Positions 1 through 8,099 of a stretch of 64,000 nucleotides of DNA are shown piece after piece. The stretch spans positions 124,001 to 188,000 of the forward strand of contig JAFQVM010000005.1 in NCBI GenBank assembly GCA_017407995.1, written 5' to 3'. Position 1 is the stretch's first letter. Each line of letters starts with the position of its first letter. This DNA is from Clostridia bacterium (GTDB lineage: Bacteria > Bacillota > Clostridia > Oscillospirales > Acutalibacteraceae). Below the pieces are notes generated by a model. The model was not told where the DNA came from and ran no database searches. It worked only from the letters and a program-made list of their open reading frames with translations. The position numbers and the translations under genes are program-made.

Positions 1-2
1 GA

Positions 3-626
3 CTTTCTCTGCAATGGTTTAAAAACCAGTTCTGCGGCGAGGAAGTAGTTAAAGCGTCGCAAGATGGTAAAGATGTCTATCAAATAACAGATGAGATGGC
101 AAGTGCTGTACGCATCGGATGCGATAAGCTGATTTATCTCCCCTATCTCATGGGTGAGCGCACTCCGCACCTTGACCCCGACTGCAGAGGCGTATTTTTC
201 GGAATGTCCGCAATGCACACTAAGGCCCACTTTATAAGAGCCATTATGGAGGGTGTTACATACTCTCTGTATGACTGTCTTTTGGTGCTAAAGGAAATGA
301 ATATATCTCCCAAATCAATGCTGCTTTGCGGCGGCGGAAGCAAAAGTCCTCTTTGGAAGAGCATGATATGCGATACATTCGACATGCCTGTTGAAACCTC
401 CAAATCGGCTGAAGCTCCCGCACTCGGTGTTGCTATTCTTGCAGCGGTAGGCTCAGGTATATACAGCGATGTCAAAACTGCCTGCAAAAAGATGATACAA
501 AGCGATGCAAAGATAACTCAGCCAAGTGCCCAAAGCACAGAAAAGTATCGCTCCTATCATAAAATTTATGCATCGCTCTACCATTCGCTAAAAGACAACT
601 ATAAAGCTTTGGCTTGTGAAAACTGA
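3..626 (+). CDS. xylB: Xylulokinase, C-terminal part (truncated by window edge)
   Basis: The frame is open from the first bases, so the gene starts before the window. The visible part is the second half of an FGGY-family sugar kinase. It opens with SLQWF, a segment typical of xylulokinases, then has YLMGERTPHLDP, the ATP-site LLCGGGSKSPLWKSM stretch and EAPALGVAILAAVG near the end. Xylulokinase phosphorylates D-xylulose to xylulose 5-phosphate in the cytoplasm and feeds the pentose phosphate pathway. Other FGGY kinases share this fold, but the LQWF and ERTPHLDP motifs favour xylulokinase. A hairpin terminator follows the stop codon. The convergent gene on the other strand shares that terminator. 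Confidence 0.85.
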   Translation, partial: LSLQWFKNQFCGEEVVKASQDGKDVYQITDEMASAVRIGCDKLIYLPYLMGERTPHLDPDCRGVFFGMSAMHTKAHFIRAIMEGVTYSLYDCLLVLKEMNISPKSMLLCGGGSKSPLWKSMICDTFDMPVETSKSAEAPALGVAILAAVGSGIYSDVKTACKKMIQSDAKITQPSAQSTEKYRSYHKIYASLYHSLKDNYKALACEN

Positions 627-642
627 TAAGGTACAAAAGTAA

Positions 643-680
643 AAAAGCACTGATAAATCAAATGATTTATCAGTGCTTTT
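643..680. terminator. Bidirectional terminator between xylB and the 692-1459 gene
   Basis: A near-perfect inverted repeat (AAGCACTGATAAATCA, two-base loop, TGATTTATCAGTGCTT) is flanked by A-rich DNA on the left and T-rich DNA on the right. It lies between convergent genes and can serve both strands. Confidence 0.85.
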
Positions 681-691
681 CATTATTAGCT

Positions 692-1459
692 TCATATATC
701 AAAGTCTGCTATAACAGGATAATGGTCCGACGGAAACAGTCCGTCAATCTTGTCCGTAATAACCTTAAAAGACTTAACTTTATCAACATTTCTGACGAAC
801 ACATAGTCGATTATAGACCTTGACAGTTCGCCGTGATAAAGTCTGTCAAAGTTATGAAACGTATGAGATTCATCGCTTGATTTTGCTATGTTCCTGGTAT
901 CCTTAAAACCGCTTGCAACCACGGTGTTATAAGGTTCTGAGCCGGGAACAACATTGAAGTCTCCCGTCATAACATTCGGTATATTGGGATATTTGAGTCC
1001 CCTGTCAGCTATGATTTTTGCACCCTCTATCTGTGCTGTCGGACCTACATGGTCAAGGTGTGTGTTGAAATGTGCAAAAGTTTTGCCTGTAGCCTTTTCT
1101 TTCAATACAGCATAAGAACAAATTCTGATGCAGGCGGCATCCCATCCTTTACCTGGTACTTCAGGTGTTTCGCTGAGCCAAAAGTTGCCTTTGTCCACAA
1201 CCTCAAATTTATCCTTAAGATAAAAAACAGGTGAAAACTCGCCCAGCCTTTTACCGTTGTCTCTGCCAACACCCACATAGTCATACTCAGGAAGAGCCTT
1301 ACAGATAACATTCATCCATCTGTAATGCGCCTCTTGCAAACCGAAAGTATCGGGCGCATACCTCTTAATTATTTCAACTACTCTGCCTGTCCTTTTTGTC
1401 CACCAATTCTCCTTATCACCGCCACACAAAATATTAAAGCTCATAACTTTCACATTCAT
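692..1459 (-). CDS. Endonuclease/exonuclease/phosphatase family hydrolase
   Basis: The 255-residue protein has a DNase I-like fold. The markers are MSFNILCGG at the N-terminus, LQEAHY with the metal-binding Glu near residue 42, TGDFNVVPGS in the middle and SDHYPVIADF at the C-terminus with the catalytic Asp-His pair. There is no signal peptide, so it is probably cytoplasmic. The family includes metal-dependent phosphodiesterases acting on nucleic acids, inositol phosphates or sphingomyelin, and the sequence does not fix the substrate. The gene begins 28 bases after ddh on the same strand and may be co-transcribed with it. An AGAGG sequence precedes the ATG. Confidence 0.8.
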   Translation of the reverse strand: MNVKVMSFNILCGGDKENWWTKRTGRVVEIIKRYAPDTFGLQEAHYRWMNVICKALPEYDYVGVGRDNGKRLGEFSPVFYLKDKFEVVDKGNFWLSETPEVPGKGWDAACIRICSYAVLKEKATGKTFAHFNTHLDHVGPTAQIEGAKIIADRGLKYPNIPNVMTGDFNVVPGSEPYNTVVASGFKDTRNIAKSSDESHTFHNFDRLYHGELSRSIIDYVFVRNVDKVKSFKVITDKIDGLFPSDHYPVIADFDI

Positions 1460-1487
1460 CGACCTCTTTCACTAAACTGTTTTCACC

Positions 1488-2465
1488 TTATAACATATGT
1501 GCTCTGAGTTCTTCTGCCGAGAGCGGAGAAAGGTCTGCAGGTGCTACATCAAAAACCGTATGACAGCCATTAATTCCACGCTTATGCATTTTATAAATCG
1601 CTCTTGCAAAAGCAACTAAAACACTCGATGTGAACTCAGGATTGGAGTCAAGCTTAAGGCTGTATTCAATAACGTGCTTATTCTCGTTATTCCAGCCCGT
1701 TGTGCCTGTGCGTATAACACTTCCGCCATGAGGTATACCTGCATGGTCACGACGGAGTTCCTCCATTGAAATGAAATTTACGGTAGTATCATAATCCGCA
1801 AAATAGTTGGGCATAGTCTTAATTTCCTGCTCAATTCGAGCCAAATCTGCTCCGTCTTCGGCCACAACATAACACTCACGTGTATGCTTTTGGCGCACAC
1901 TAAGAGTCGGATTTTCGCCTGCACGCACAGCCTCCAATGCTGCAGGTACGGGAACAGTATACTGACGTGCATCCAGCACCCCGTCAATACGCCTTATTGC
2001 ATCAGAATGTCCCTGGCTGACTCCACGTCCCCAGAAAGTATAGTCCTTACCCTGCGGTAAAACAGCCGAAGCATACAGACGATTAAGAGAAAACATTCCG
2101 GGGTCCCAGCCCGCAGAGATAAGAGCGATATGACCTGATTCTTTTGCGACACGGTCTACAGCATCAAAATGCTCAGGGATAGTGGCATGAGTGTCAAAGC
2201 TATCTAACACATTAAAATCTGCTGCCAATGCAGGTGTCATTTCAGGCAGGTCGGTAGCGCTGCCGCCGCAAATAATAAGCACATCTATTTTATCTTTAAA
2301 TTCAGAAAGTTTGCTGCTGTTATAAACAGGTACATCCGAGTGGGTTTTTACCGTTTCGGGTGCTCGACGTGTAAACACACCGACAAGCTCCGCATCAGGC
2401 GCATGCTCAACAGCACACTCCACACCCTTTCCGAGATTACCGTAACCATAGATTGCAATTTTCAT
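1488..2465 (-). CDS. ddh: meso-Diaminopimelate D-dehydrogenase
   Basis: The 325-residue protein begins with the Rossmann motif IAIYGYGNLGKG and matches the usual length of meso-diaminopimelate dehydrogenase. This NADPH enzyme makes meso-DAP in one step from tetrahydrodipicolinate and ammonia. It therefore supplies both peptidoglycan cross-linking and lysine. Family-type stretches include VFTRR after the second strand, LISAGWDPGMFSLNR and GRGVSQGHSDAIRRIDGV. The ATG follows AAAGGGGC at good spacing. A consensus promoter and an inverted repeat lie directly upstream. The downstream phosphodiesterase-fold gene is probably in the same transcript. Confidence 0.93.
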   Translation of the reverse strand: MKIAIYGYGNLGKGVECAVEHAPDAELVGVFTRRAPETVKTHSDVPVYNSSKLSEFKDKIDVLIICGGSATDLPEMTPALAADFNVLDSFDTHATIPEHFDAVDRVAKESGHIALISAGWDPGMFSLNRLYASAVLPQGKDYTFWGRGVSQGHSDAIRRIDGVLDARQYTVPVPAALEAVRAGENPTLSVRQKHTRECYVVAEDGADLARIEQEIKTMPNYFADYDTTVNFISMEELRRDHAGIPHGGSVIRTGTTGWNNENKHVIEYSLKLDSNPEFTSSVLVAFARAIYKMHKRGINGCHTVFDVAPADLSPLSAEELRAHML

Positions 2466-2490
2466 GTTATTTGCCCCTTTAGACAGTTTG

Positions 2491-2522
2491 TATACCCGTT
2501 AGTCTTTTGACTAACGGGTATA
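2491..2522 (-). promoter_or_regulatory. Perfect 14-bp inverted repeat at the ddh transcription start
   Basis: Two 14-base arms (TATACCCGTTAGTC and its complement) surround a TTTT loop. On the minus strand the repeat begins at the last base of the ddh -10 box and covers the predicted start site. That position suits a repressor operator or a hairpin at the very 5' end of the mRNA. It has no U-tract in the ddh direction, so it is unlikely to be a simple terminator. Confidence 0.6.
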
Positions 2523-2550
2523 TTATAATCCAACAGCCGTTTATCATCAA
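2522..2550 (-). promoter_or_regulatory. Sigma-A promoter of ddh
   Basis: On the minus strand TTGATG is followed by a 17-base spacer and TATAAT. The ATG of ddh lies about 55 bases downstream. Confidence 0.75.
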
Positions 2551-2613
2551 TAGGCTTAAAAAATTTTTTTAATTTTTTACTATAAACAAATTGCACTCAA
2601 ATAACAACCGAGC

Positions 2614-3465
2614 ATGTGCATGGGGTTTGGATGCAATGCGGCGGGTGTAACAGGGTGCCGAATAATAGACTCCCCACGTGAGCGGCTGATTGCAGCAGTA
2701 ACAAACAACTTTGTTCCCTGCAACGGACGGTTTCCAACCATGATATCAATAATATCTATGTTTTTCCTCGGAAGCATTGCCGCCCCGCTCGACTCGATAT
2801 TTTCATCTGTCCTACTCGCTGTGTTGATTGCTTTCGCAGTTATGATAACATTTGCTGTTTCAAGGTTTCTGTCAAAAACGATATTAAAAGGTGTGCCCTC
2901 TTCATTCACACTTGAATTGCCGCCATACAGAAAACCGCAGATAGGTAAAGTCATTATACGCTCAATTTTTGACCGCACTCTGTTTGTACTTAGCCGTGCA
3001 GTAGCAGTGGCTGCGCCGGCAGGACTGCTGATATGGCTGACAGCAAACATATACATAGACGGTGTAAGCGTATTCGCACACTGCGCTGATTTTCTTGACC
3101 CGTTTGCTAAACTTTTCGGGCTTGACGGAGTTATTCTTCTGGCGTTCATTCTCGGATTCCCAGCAAATGAAATAGTCGTCCCTATAATACTCATGGGATA
3201 TCTTGCAACTGGCACACTTACAGAAATAGGCAGTATAGACGTTATGCGGGAATTGCTTGTTAACAACGGCTGGACTTGGGTTACGGCAATCTGTGTAATA
3301 CTCTTCTCTCTTATGCACTGGCCTTGTTCAACAACTTGTATCACAATAAAAAAGGAAACAGGAAGCATTAAATGGGCGCTGTTTTCAATAGCTTTACCGA
3401 CTGTCATAGGCTTAGCAATCTGTTTTGTTGTAAATCAGGCAGCAATACTGCTTAATTTAGTTTAA
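2614..3465 (+). pseudogene. 5'-truncated feoB remnant (FeoB membrane domain only)
   Basis: The 283 residues match the C-terminal membrane half of the ferrous iron transporter FeoB. The gate motifs GFGCNAAGVTGCR and LGFPANEIVVPIILMGY are present, with several hydrophobic helices. The N-terminal GTPase domain and the first gate are absent, so over half the usual length is missing. In the same frame upstream, a short family-like stretch (QPS before MCMGFGCN) follows a TAA at 2602, so similarity runs past the apparent start into a stop codon. No ribosome site precedes the ATG, and the upstream DNA holds the divergent ddh promoter. It most likely lost its 5' part by deletion. A short expressed membrane protein is less likely but possible. 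Confidence 0.75.
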
Positions 3466-3496
3466 AAAAGACAGCCAATTTAATTGGCTGTCTTTT
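3465..3496. terminator. Bidirectional terminator
   Basis: The arms AAAAAGACAGCCAA and TTGGCTGTCTTTTT enclose a five-base loop. It sits between the feoB remnant and the convergent histidine kinase gene. Confidence 0.85.
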
Positions 3497-3499
3497 TGT

Positions 3500-5146
3500 T
3501 TATTTTGCGGTAAAGCTAAACTCTACTCCACCATTCGTGTTTTTGAATCCGTACTTAAACTTATGCAGTTCAAGTATACGTTTGCTTATAGCAAGACCCA
3601 TTCCTGTTGAGTTATCCTTACTGTTTCTTGCCTTATCCTCACGGTAAAACTCTTCCCAAATGTGTTTTGCGTCTTCCCTCTTTATTGCGCTGCCCTTATT
3701 AAATACCGTTACTTTAACTTTATTCTTTTCGGGTTTTGCACTCAACTTAATTAAGCCGTTCTCAGGAGAATGTTTTATCGCATTTGAAAGGAAGTTATCA
3801 ACAACAAGTCCTATAAGCTCTGCATTACACTTGACGTTTATGCCCTCTTTTGCATCAACCTGAGTTTCAATATTCTTATCCTTTATCAGCGCATCGTACT
3901 TCTGCAGCTCAGCATTAATTATCCCGCTCATATCCACATTCTCTCTGCTGATGTTTTTAAGCGAGTTTATTCTGTTATACTGCAGAAGTGTTGCTACAAG
4001 CTTATTCATTCTGCGGGTTTCATCATAGATTGAACGCACATATTCGCCATTCTTCTCCGGTACTACATTCTCAATAATACACTCGCATTGATTGGAAATA
4101 ACCGCTAAAGGAGTTTTAAGCTCGTGTGCTGCTGCGCTTGTAAATGCAAGGCGGGATTTTTCAAGTCTTTCATTCTTATTAAAGATAATACCTGTTGCCA
4201 GAAGAAGCGCTATACCGATTACTGCAAACAAGATTGTTTCCTGAATGAAGAATGTTTTGAAAACTTCAGAGTTAATAGTTCCGAGTATAGGTCTGAAAGC
4301 TGACATTTCATACAGATAATATCCTCTGACTTGTTCTTCTGCACCTCTGATATTAATCGGATAGAAGCTGGATACACCTGCATCTTCGCCCGACAGTTCT
4401 TTCCATGAGTAGTGGTTGTCTTCACCTTTTTCTATTTTCTCAAACCAGTCATTTACCCAATCGCTTTCTATATTCACATAAAAACCTTTATATAAGATAT
4501 GGTTGTAGTGGCTATCTTTTACATCAACAAAACATATATCTATCCAATCTGAAGTATATTCAGCTTTTTTATCCGAGAACTTTAATGTGAGTTCCTCTTC
4601 TGTATAACTATTTTTAAAGTATAGCTTTACGGGAACAATTTTATTGTTCTCAATATTGAAATCAAAAACACAGGTATCTGTGTCAGCCTTAAAGGAAGCA
4701 GCCTTAGTATCAAAAAAGCTGACGATGTCTTTTTTCATTCCTGAAGTAAGGTACTCATCAAGATAACAATATTGAGATTTTCTTTCACTGCCGCCACCGC
4801 TATAAACCTTTATCATAGAACCGCTTTTCACTACCAAATTTCCTTCTCTGTCATAAACGGCCGCTGCATACGGGAACTCGTTACGAGATGCATTGCTTGT
4901 AAAACTTACATGCTCAGAACTAACCGAATCGCTAACCTCACGGTACATCATTTCATTTAAAACATCCTGCGTGGTGTAACCCTCAAAGTATTCCTCCATG
5001 GGCGGAACATTTGCAAAGTCAAGAACAAAATCGTCAAGGTCATCCGAAACTATGTTTTTTGATGCCCCAAACACCACAAAAAGACTTGCTAAATATGCTA
5101 ACAATATTGCTAAAGCAATTAATATCATTATTCTTTTCTTTTTCAT
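3500..5146 (-). CDS. Two-component sensor histidine kinase
   Basis: The 548-residue membrane kinase has a first transmembrane helix at about residues 6-27 and a large extracytoplasmic sensor domain of roughly 270 residues that I do not recognise. A second helix lies at about 299-322. The H-box AAAHELKTPLAV follows, with the phospho-accepting His at 341, then the N-box VVDNFLSNAIKHS and the glycine-rich STGMGLAISKR. No clear HAMP domain fits between helix and H-box. The ATG directly abuts the stop of the response regulator, and its ribosome site GAGGTG lies inside the last codons of that gene. The pair should therefore be translationally coupled. The signal sensed is unknown. Confidence 0.9.
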   Translation of the reverse strand: MKKKRIMILIALAILLAYLASLFVVFGASKNIVSDDLDDFVLDFANVPPMEEYFEGYTTQDVLNEMMYREVSDSVSSEHVSFTSNASRNEFPYAAAVYDREGNLVVKSGSMIKVYSGGGSERKSQYCYLDEYLTSGMKKDIVSFFDTKAASFKADTDTCVFDFNIENNKIVPVKLYFKNSYTEEELTLKFSDKKAEYTSDWIDICFVDVKDSHYNHILYKGFYVNIESDWVNDWFEKIEKGEDNHYSWKELSGEDAGVSSFYPINIRGAEEQVRGYYLYEMSAFRPILGTINSEVFKTFFIQETILFAVIGIALLLATGIIFNKNERLEKSRLAFTSAAAHELKTPLAVISNQCECIIENVVPEKNGEYVRSIYDETRRMNKLVATLLQYNRINSLKNISRENVDMSGIINAELQKYDALIKDKNIETQVDAKEGINVKCNAELIGLVVDNFLSNAIKHSPENGLIKLSAKPEKNKVKVTVFNKGSAIKREDAKHIWEEFYREDKARNSKDNSTGMGLAISKRILELHKFKYGFKNTNGGVEFSFTAK

Positions 5147-5815
5147 TTATTTCACCTCAAAACAATATCCGACGTTTACTACCGTCTTTATACATTCGGC
5201 ACTGCTGCCCAGCGCCTTGCGAATAATTTTAATGTGTGTGTCTACAACTCTGTCATCACCGTCAAACTCGTAGCCCCATACTCTGCTGAGAATAATGCTG
5301 CGGTTAAGTACGATGTTTTTGTTAACCATCAGATACTCCAGCAATTGAAAGTCCTTGTTCGAAAGAGTTATCTCTCTGTCGTCAACATAGACCTTAACGG
5401 TGTTTTTATCAAGTGTAATACCGGACAAGCTTATGCGATTTTCCTTGTCTACCCCTCTGTAGCGTTTTATCATTGTCATACATTTCTCATACAACACCGC
5501 CAGCGGAAACGGTTTTACTATGTAATCATCTGCGCCACTGCCGTATCCCCTGAGTAAATCATGCTCTTCACCCAGTGCTGAAAGAAACAAAATCGGCACG
5601 TTACTGTTCTTTCTAATTGCAGTACAAGCATCGATTCCGTTTTTAACAGGCATCATAACGTCAAGGATTATTAAATCAAAATCTGTATCCTCTGCCTGTT
5701 CAACCGCCTCTTTTCCGTTCTCGGCAACACTTACATCCAAACCCTTTGCCGACATATAGTCCCTGACGGTTTCACGAATCTTTGTCTCATCATCTGCAAA
5801 CAGTATTTTATACAT
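5147..5815 (-). CDS. OmpR/PhoB-family response regulator
   Basis: The 222-residue regulator has a receiver domain with the acidic pocket ADDE near residues 7-10, phospho-acceptor Asp52 in LIILDVMMP and Lys101 in YIVKPF. A winged-helix DNA-binding domain follows (LSNKDFQLLEYL, RSIILSRVWGYEFDGDDRVVD). It is cytoplasmic and is presumably phosphorylated by the kinase encoded immediately downstream. A perfect GGAGGTG precedes the ATG, with a recognisable promoter upstream. No neighbouring operon reveals the regulon. The adjacent genes are a feoB remnant and a phosphopantetheinyl transferase, neither a typical target. Confidence 0.93.
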   Translation of the reverse strand: MYKILFADDETKIRETVRDYMSAKGLDVSVAENGKEAVEQAEDTDFDLIILDVMMPVKNGIDACTAIRKNSNVPILFLSALGEEHDLLRGYGSGADDYIVKPFPLAVLYEKCMTMIKRYRGVDKENRISLSGITLDKNTVKVYVDDREITLSNKDFQLLEYLMVNKNIVLNRSIILSRVWGYEFDGDDRVVDTHIKIIRKALGSSAECIKTVVNVGYCFEVK

Positions 5816-5841
5816 GTTTCCACCTCCTGTGTCTTTAGTCT

Positions 5842-5870
5842 ATTTTACACGTGTGTAATCCGTGTGTCAC
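5842..5870 (-). promoter_or_regulatory. Promoter of the first two-component operon
   Basis: On the minus strand GTGACA is followed by 17 bases and TAAAAT, about 30 bases before the response-regulator ATG. The spacer contains the palindrome ACACGTGT, a possible regulator site. Confidence 0.5.
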
Positions 5871-5998
5871 TATAATAATTTTTTATTTTTTATTTTTTTA
5901 GGGTAAAAGTAAAAAGCCAAAGCATTTTCAGCTTTATTTTCTATTAAAGTTATGGTAAGATTTTAATGTTATCAATTTTAAAATATGGTGAACATGAA

Positions 5999-6592
5999 AT
6001 GAAACTGTATTTATTTAATGACATAAATAATTTTGACTACTCAAAACATCTTGACTGTCTCCCTGAAGACCGCCGCCAAAAGGCTCTGAACTACAAGCAG
6101 GAAATTGACCGAAAACTTTGCGTTGCGTCTTATATTCTGCTGAAAAACGCTCTTAAAGGCAGTTATGGTATAGACAGCAGCATCAACCTAAGATGCAGTG
6201 AACACGGCAAACCGTATCTTACCGATTATGAGAACATATTTTTCAACATAAGCCACTGCAAATACGGTGTGGTATGTGCAGTTTCCGATTATGAAATCGG
6301 TGTGGATATTCAAGATGTCCGACCGTTTAAGGAGAACGTTCCCAAAAAGGTATTCTGCATCGAAGAGCAAGAGCTCCTTGACAAAGCAACAGACAAAAAC
6401 CGTGAGTTTGCACGCATATGGAGCAAAAAAGAGGCTTACTTCAAAATGCTCGGAAGTGGTCTCACACGAAAGATGAATGAGTTTAACACGTTGGATAAAA
6501 ATTATATACAGACATTTGACTATGAAGATTTTTGCATTTCGGTGAGTTGTTTAAAGGACAACGATATAGACATAAAAACCATATCCATATAA
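5999..6592 (+). CDS. 4'-Phosphopantetheinyl transferase, Sfp type
   Basis: The 197-residue protein carries the Sfp-family signatures FFNISHCKYGVVCAV, GVDIQDVRP with the Mg-binding Asp, and FARIWSKKEAYFKMLGSG with the catalytic Lys-Glu. It moves the phosphopantetheine arm of CoA onto a carrier-protein serine. The start at 5999 is preferred over the in-frame ATG at 5966, because GGTG lies nine bases before it and MKLYLFN matches family N-termini. Sfp-type enzymes usually serve fatty-acid, polyketide or nonribosomal peptide carriers. No carrier protein or synthase is visible here, so it may simply be the cell's general enzyme. It converges on the lyase/ligase operon that ends at 6636. Confidence 0.88.
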   Translation: MKLYLFNDINNFDYSKHLDCLPEDRRQKALNYKQEIDRKLCVASYILLKNALKGSYGIDSSINLRCSEHGKPYLTDYENIFFNISHCKYGVVCAVSDYEIGVDIQDVRPFKENVPKKVFCIEEQELLDKATDKNREFARIWSKKEAYFKMLGSGLTRKMNEFNTLDKNYIQTFDYEDFCISVSCLKDNDIDIKTISI

Positions 6593-6599
6593 AAAATGT

Positions 6600-6628
6600 A
6601 GCCACGCTCAAAAGAGCGTGGCTGATTT
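6600..6628. terminator. Bidirectional terminator
   Basis: The arms AGCCACGCTC and GAGCGTGGCT around AAAA are followed by a T-run. It separates the phosphopantetheinyl transferase gene from the convergent lyase operon. Confidence 0.85.
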
Positions 6629-6635
6629 TTGTTTA

Positions 6636-8087
6636 TTACTTTCCGGACTGCTTTTTGACGTACCAGCTGATAATCTTATCGACAATTGATTTCTTACCGC
6701 TGTCGCCCTCAGAGCCGCCGCCCGGAGCCATAGCATCGCTGTCTGAAAGGTCAAGCTCTGTTGCGTTGAGCTTATATGAATTTGCAAACATATCAAGCAC
6801 CTGCTTGCGGACCATGCCTCTTAACGGAATGTGAGATATCATACCGTATGTAGCAGCCTGGCCACTGTCAGCAAGTTCGGGATGTGCTTTGACAGTTTCA
6901 ACAGCGTCCTTCAAATCTGCAAGATACTGCTCAACAACCTTTTCGTGCGGTGCCGTAACCATAGCATGAAGTGCATCGGGATGCTGGAGACGGTCTATAT
7001 GCCAACCTTTTTCTTCCATAACATCACCGACAGCAAAAATGTTGACATTGCTATCCGTTGAGCGGAATGCAAACAAGCTTGCAACAGGATTTCCGATAAT
7101 CTCAAAGCAACCGATATCTGCAATTCCCTGTTTCATCTTCTGTGAAACTTCAATTGTACGCTTTGCAAGGGATACATACCCTTCGACACCGTTTGCCTGT
7201 ATAGCCGCCCAAGCAGCAGCATATGCACCACCGGGACGAGTTCCGAGAAATGCGGGAGAGGCAAAAACTCCACCCGGCCAACTCTCATTAACAAAAACCT
7301 GATGCTTAAAATAATCAACATTTCTGTAAAGAATACACGAAGCACCCTTTGCAGCAAAACCGTATTTATGAATATCCGCAGAAATTGAAGTTACTCCCTC
7401 AACTCTAAAATCCCAAAGTGGCAGTTCATTGCCCGCCATCTCTATAAACGGCAGAATATAACCGCCGACACAAGAGTCAACATGAAGAGGTATATTATGC
7501 TTCTTAGCAAGCGCTCCGAGCTTCTCAATCGGATCAATTATACCATGAGGATACTCCGGTGCAGAACCCAAGATCATAACAGTATTTTTGTTTATCATCT
7601 TTTCAACCGCAGCAACATCAACACCGTAATCAGCTGCCAGTGGTGCACGGCGAATTTTTACATTGAAATACTCAGCGCCCTTATCCCACGCAACGTGTGC
7701 TGTTTCGGGAATAATCATTTCAGGCTTCTTGATACCCTTTGAACGACCAAGATCACGGTATGTCTTAACCGCAAGCATACAGCTCTCCGTTCCGCAGGAT
7801 GTCATAACACCGCAAGCCTCATCGTCAACATGAAAAAGACGTGCCGTAAAACGCAGTACCTCTTTTTCAAGCCTTTTAAGGCTCTTAAACGCCGTGGGAT
7901 TTAACCCATTCGCAGAAAAATACTTTGCATACGCTTTCTCAAGAAACTGTGTATATTCTTCATTAAGATAATATACGAGGCTCCAGGTTTTCGCTGCCTT
8001 ATAATTAGGGTCATCTACACCAAAAGAGTCAAGCTCGGCAAGAATCTCTTCAAAAGGTCTGCCCTTATCAGGAGCACAGCCAATCAT
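6636..8087 (-). CDS. PLP-dependent lyase/decarboxylase resembling sphingosine-1-phosphate lyase
   Basis: The 483-residue protein is a fold-type I PLP enzyme. The cofactor lysine is Lys241 in SADIHKYGFAAKGAS, with His131 (ETAHVAWDKG) and Asp204 (HVDSCVGGY) as the usual ring-stacking and N1-binding residues. The SADxHKYG motif followed by WPGGVFASPAFLGTRPGG is the pattern of sphingosine-1-phosphate lyases rather than typical glutamate decarboxylases. Those enzymes split phosphorylated long-chain bases into an aldehyde and phosphoethanolamine. The substrate here is not proven, and an amino-acid decarboxylase is the alternative. A glycine/serine-rich linker and a basic amphipathic helix (residues about 450-483) extend past the conserved core, perhaps for membrane contact. 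It is the last gene of a four-gene operon. Confidence 0.8.
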   Translation of the reverse strand: MIGCAPDKGRPFEEILAELDSFGVDDPNYKAAKTWSLVYYLNEEYTQFLEKAYAKYFSANGLNPTAFKSLKRLEKEVLRFTARLFHVDDEACGVMTSCGTESCMLAVKTYRDLGRSKGIKKPEMIIPETAHVAWDKGAEYFNVKIRRAPLAADYGVDVAAVEKMINKNTVMILGSAPEYPHGIIDPIEKLGALAKKHNIPLHVDSCVGGYILPFIEMAGNELPLWDFRVEGVTSISADIHKYGFAAKGASCILYRNVDYFKHQVFVNESWPGGVFASPAFLGTRPGGAYAAAWAAIQANGVEGYVSLAKRTIEVSQKMKQGIADIGCFEIIGNPVASLFAFRSTDSNVNIFAVGDVMEEKGWHIDRLQHPDALHAMVTAPHEKVVEQYLADLKDAVETVKAHPELADSGQAATYGMISHIPLRGMVRKQVLDMFANSYKLNATELDLSDSDAMAPGGGSEGDSGKKSIVDKIISWYVKKQSGK

Positions 8088-8099
8088 CCTTATTCCTCC

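Noticed and set aside
2580..3407. 275-codon minus-strand frame over the feoB remnant
   Set aside because: It mirrors the feoB membrane-domain frame, has no recognisable domain and no ribosome site.
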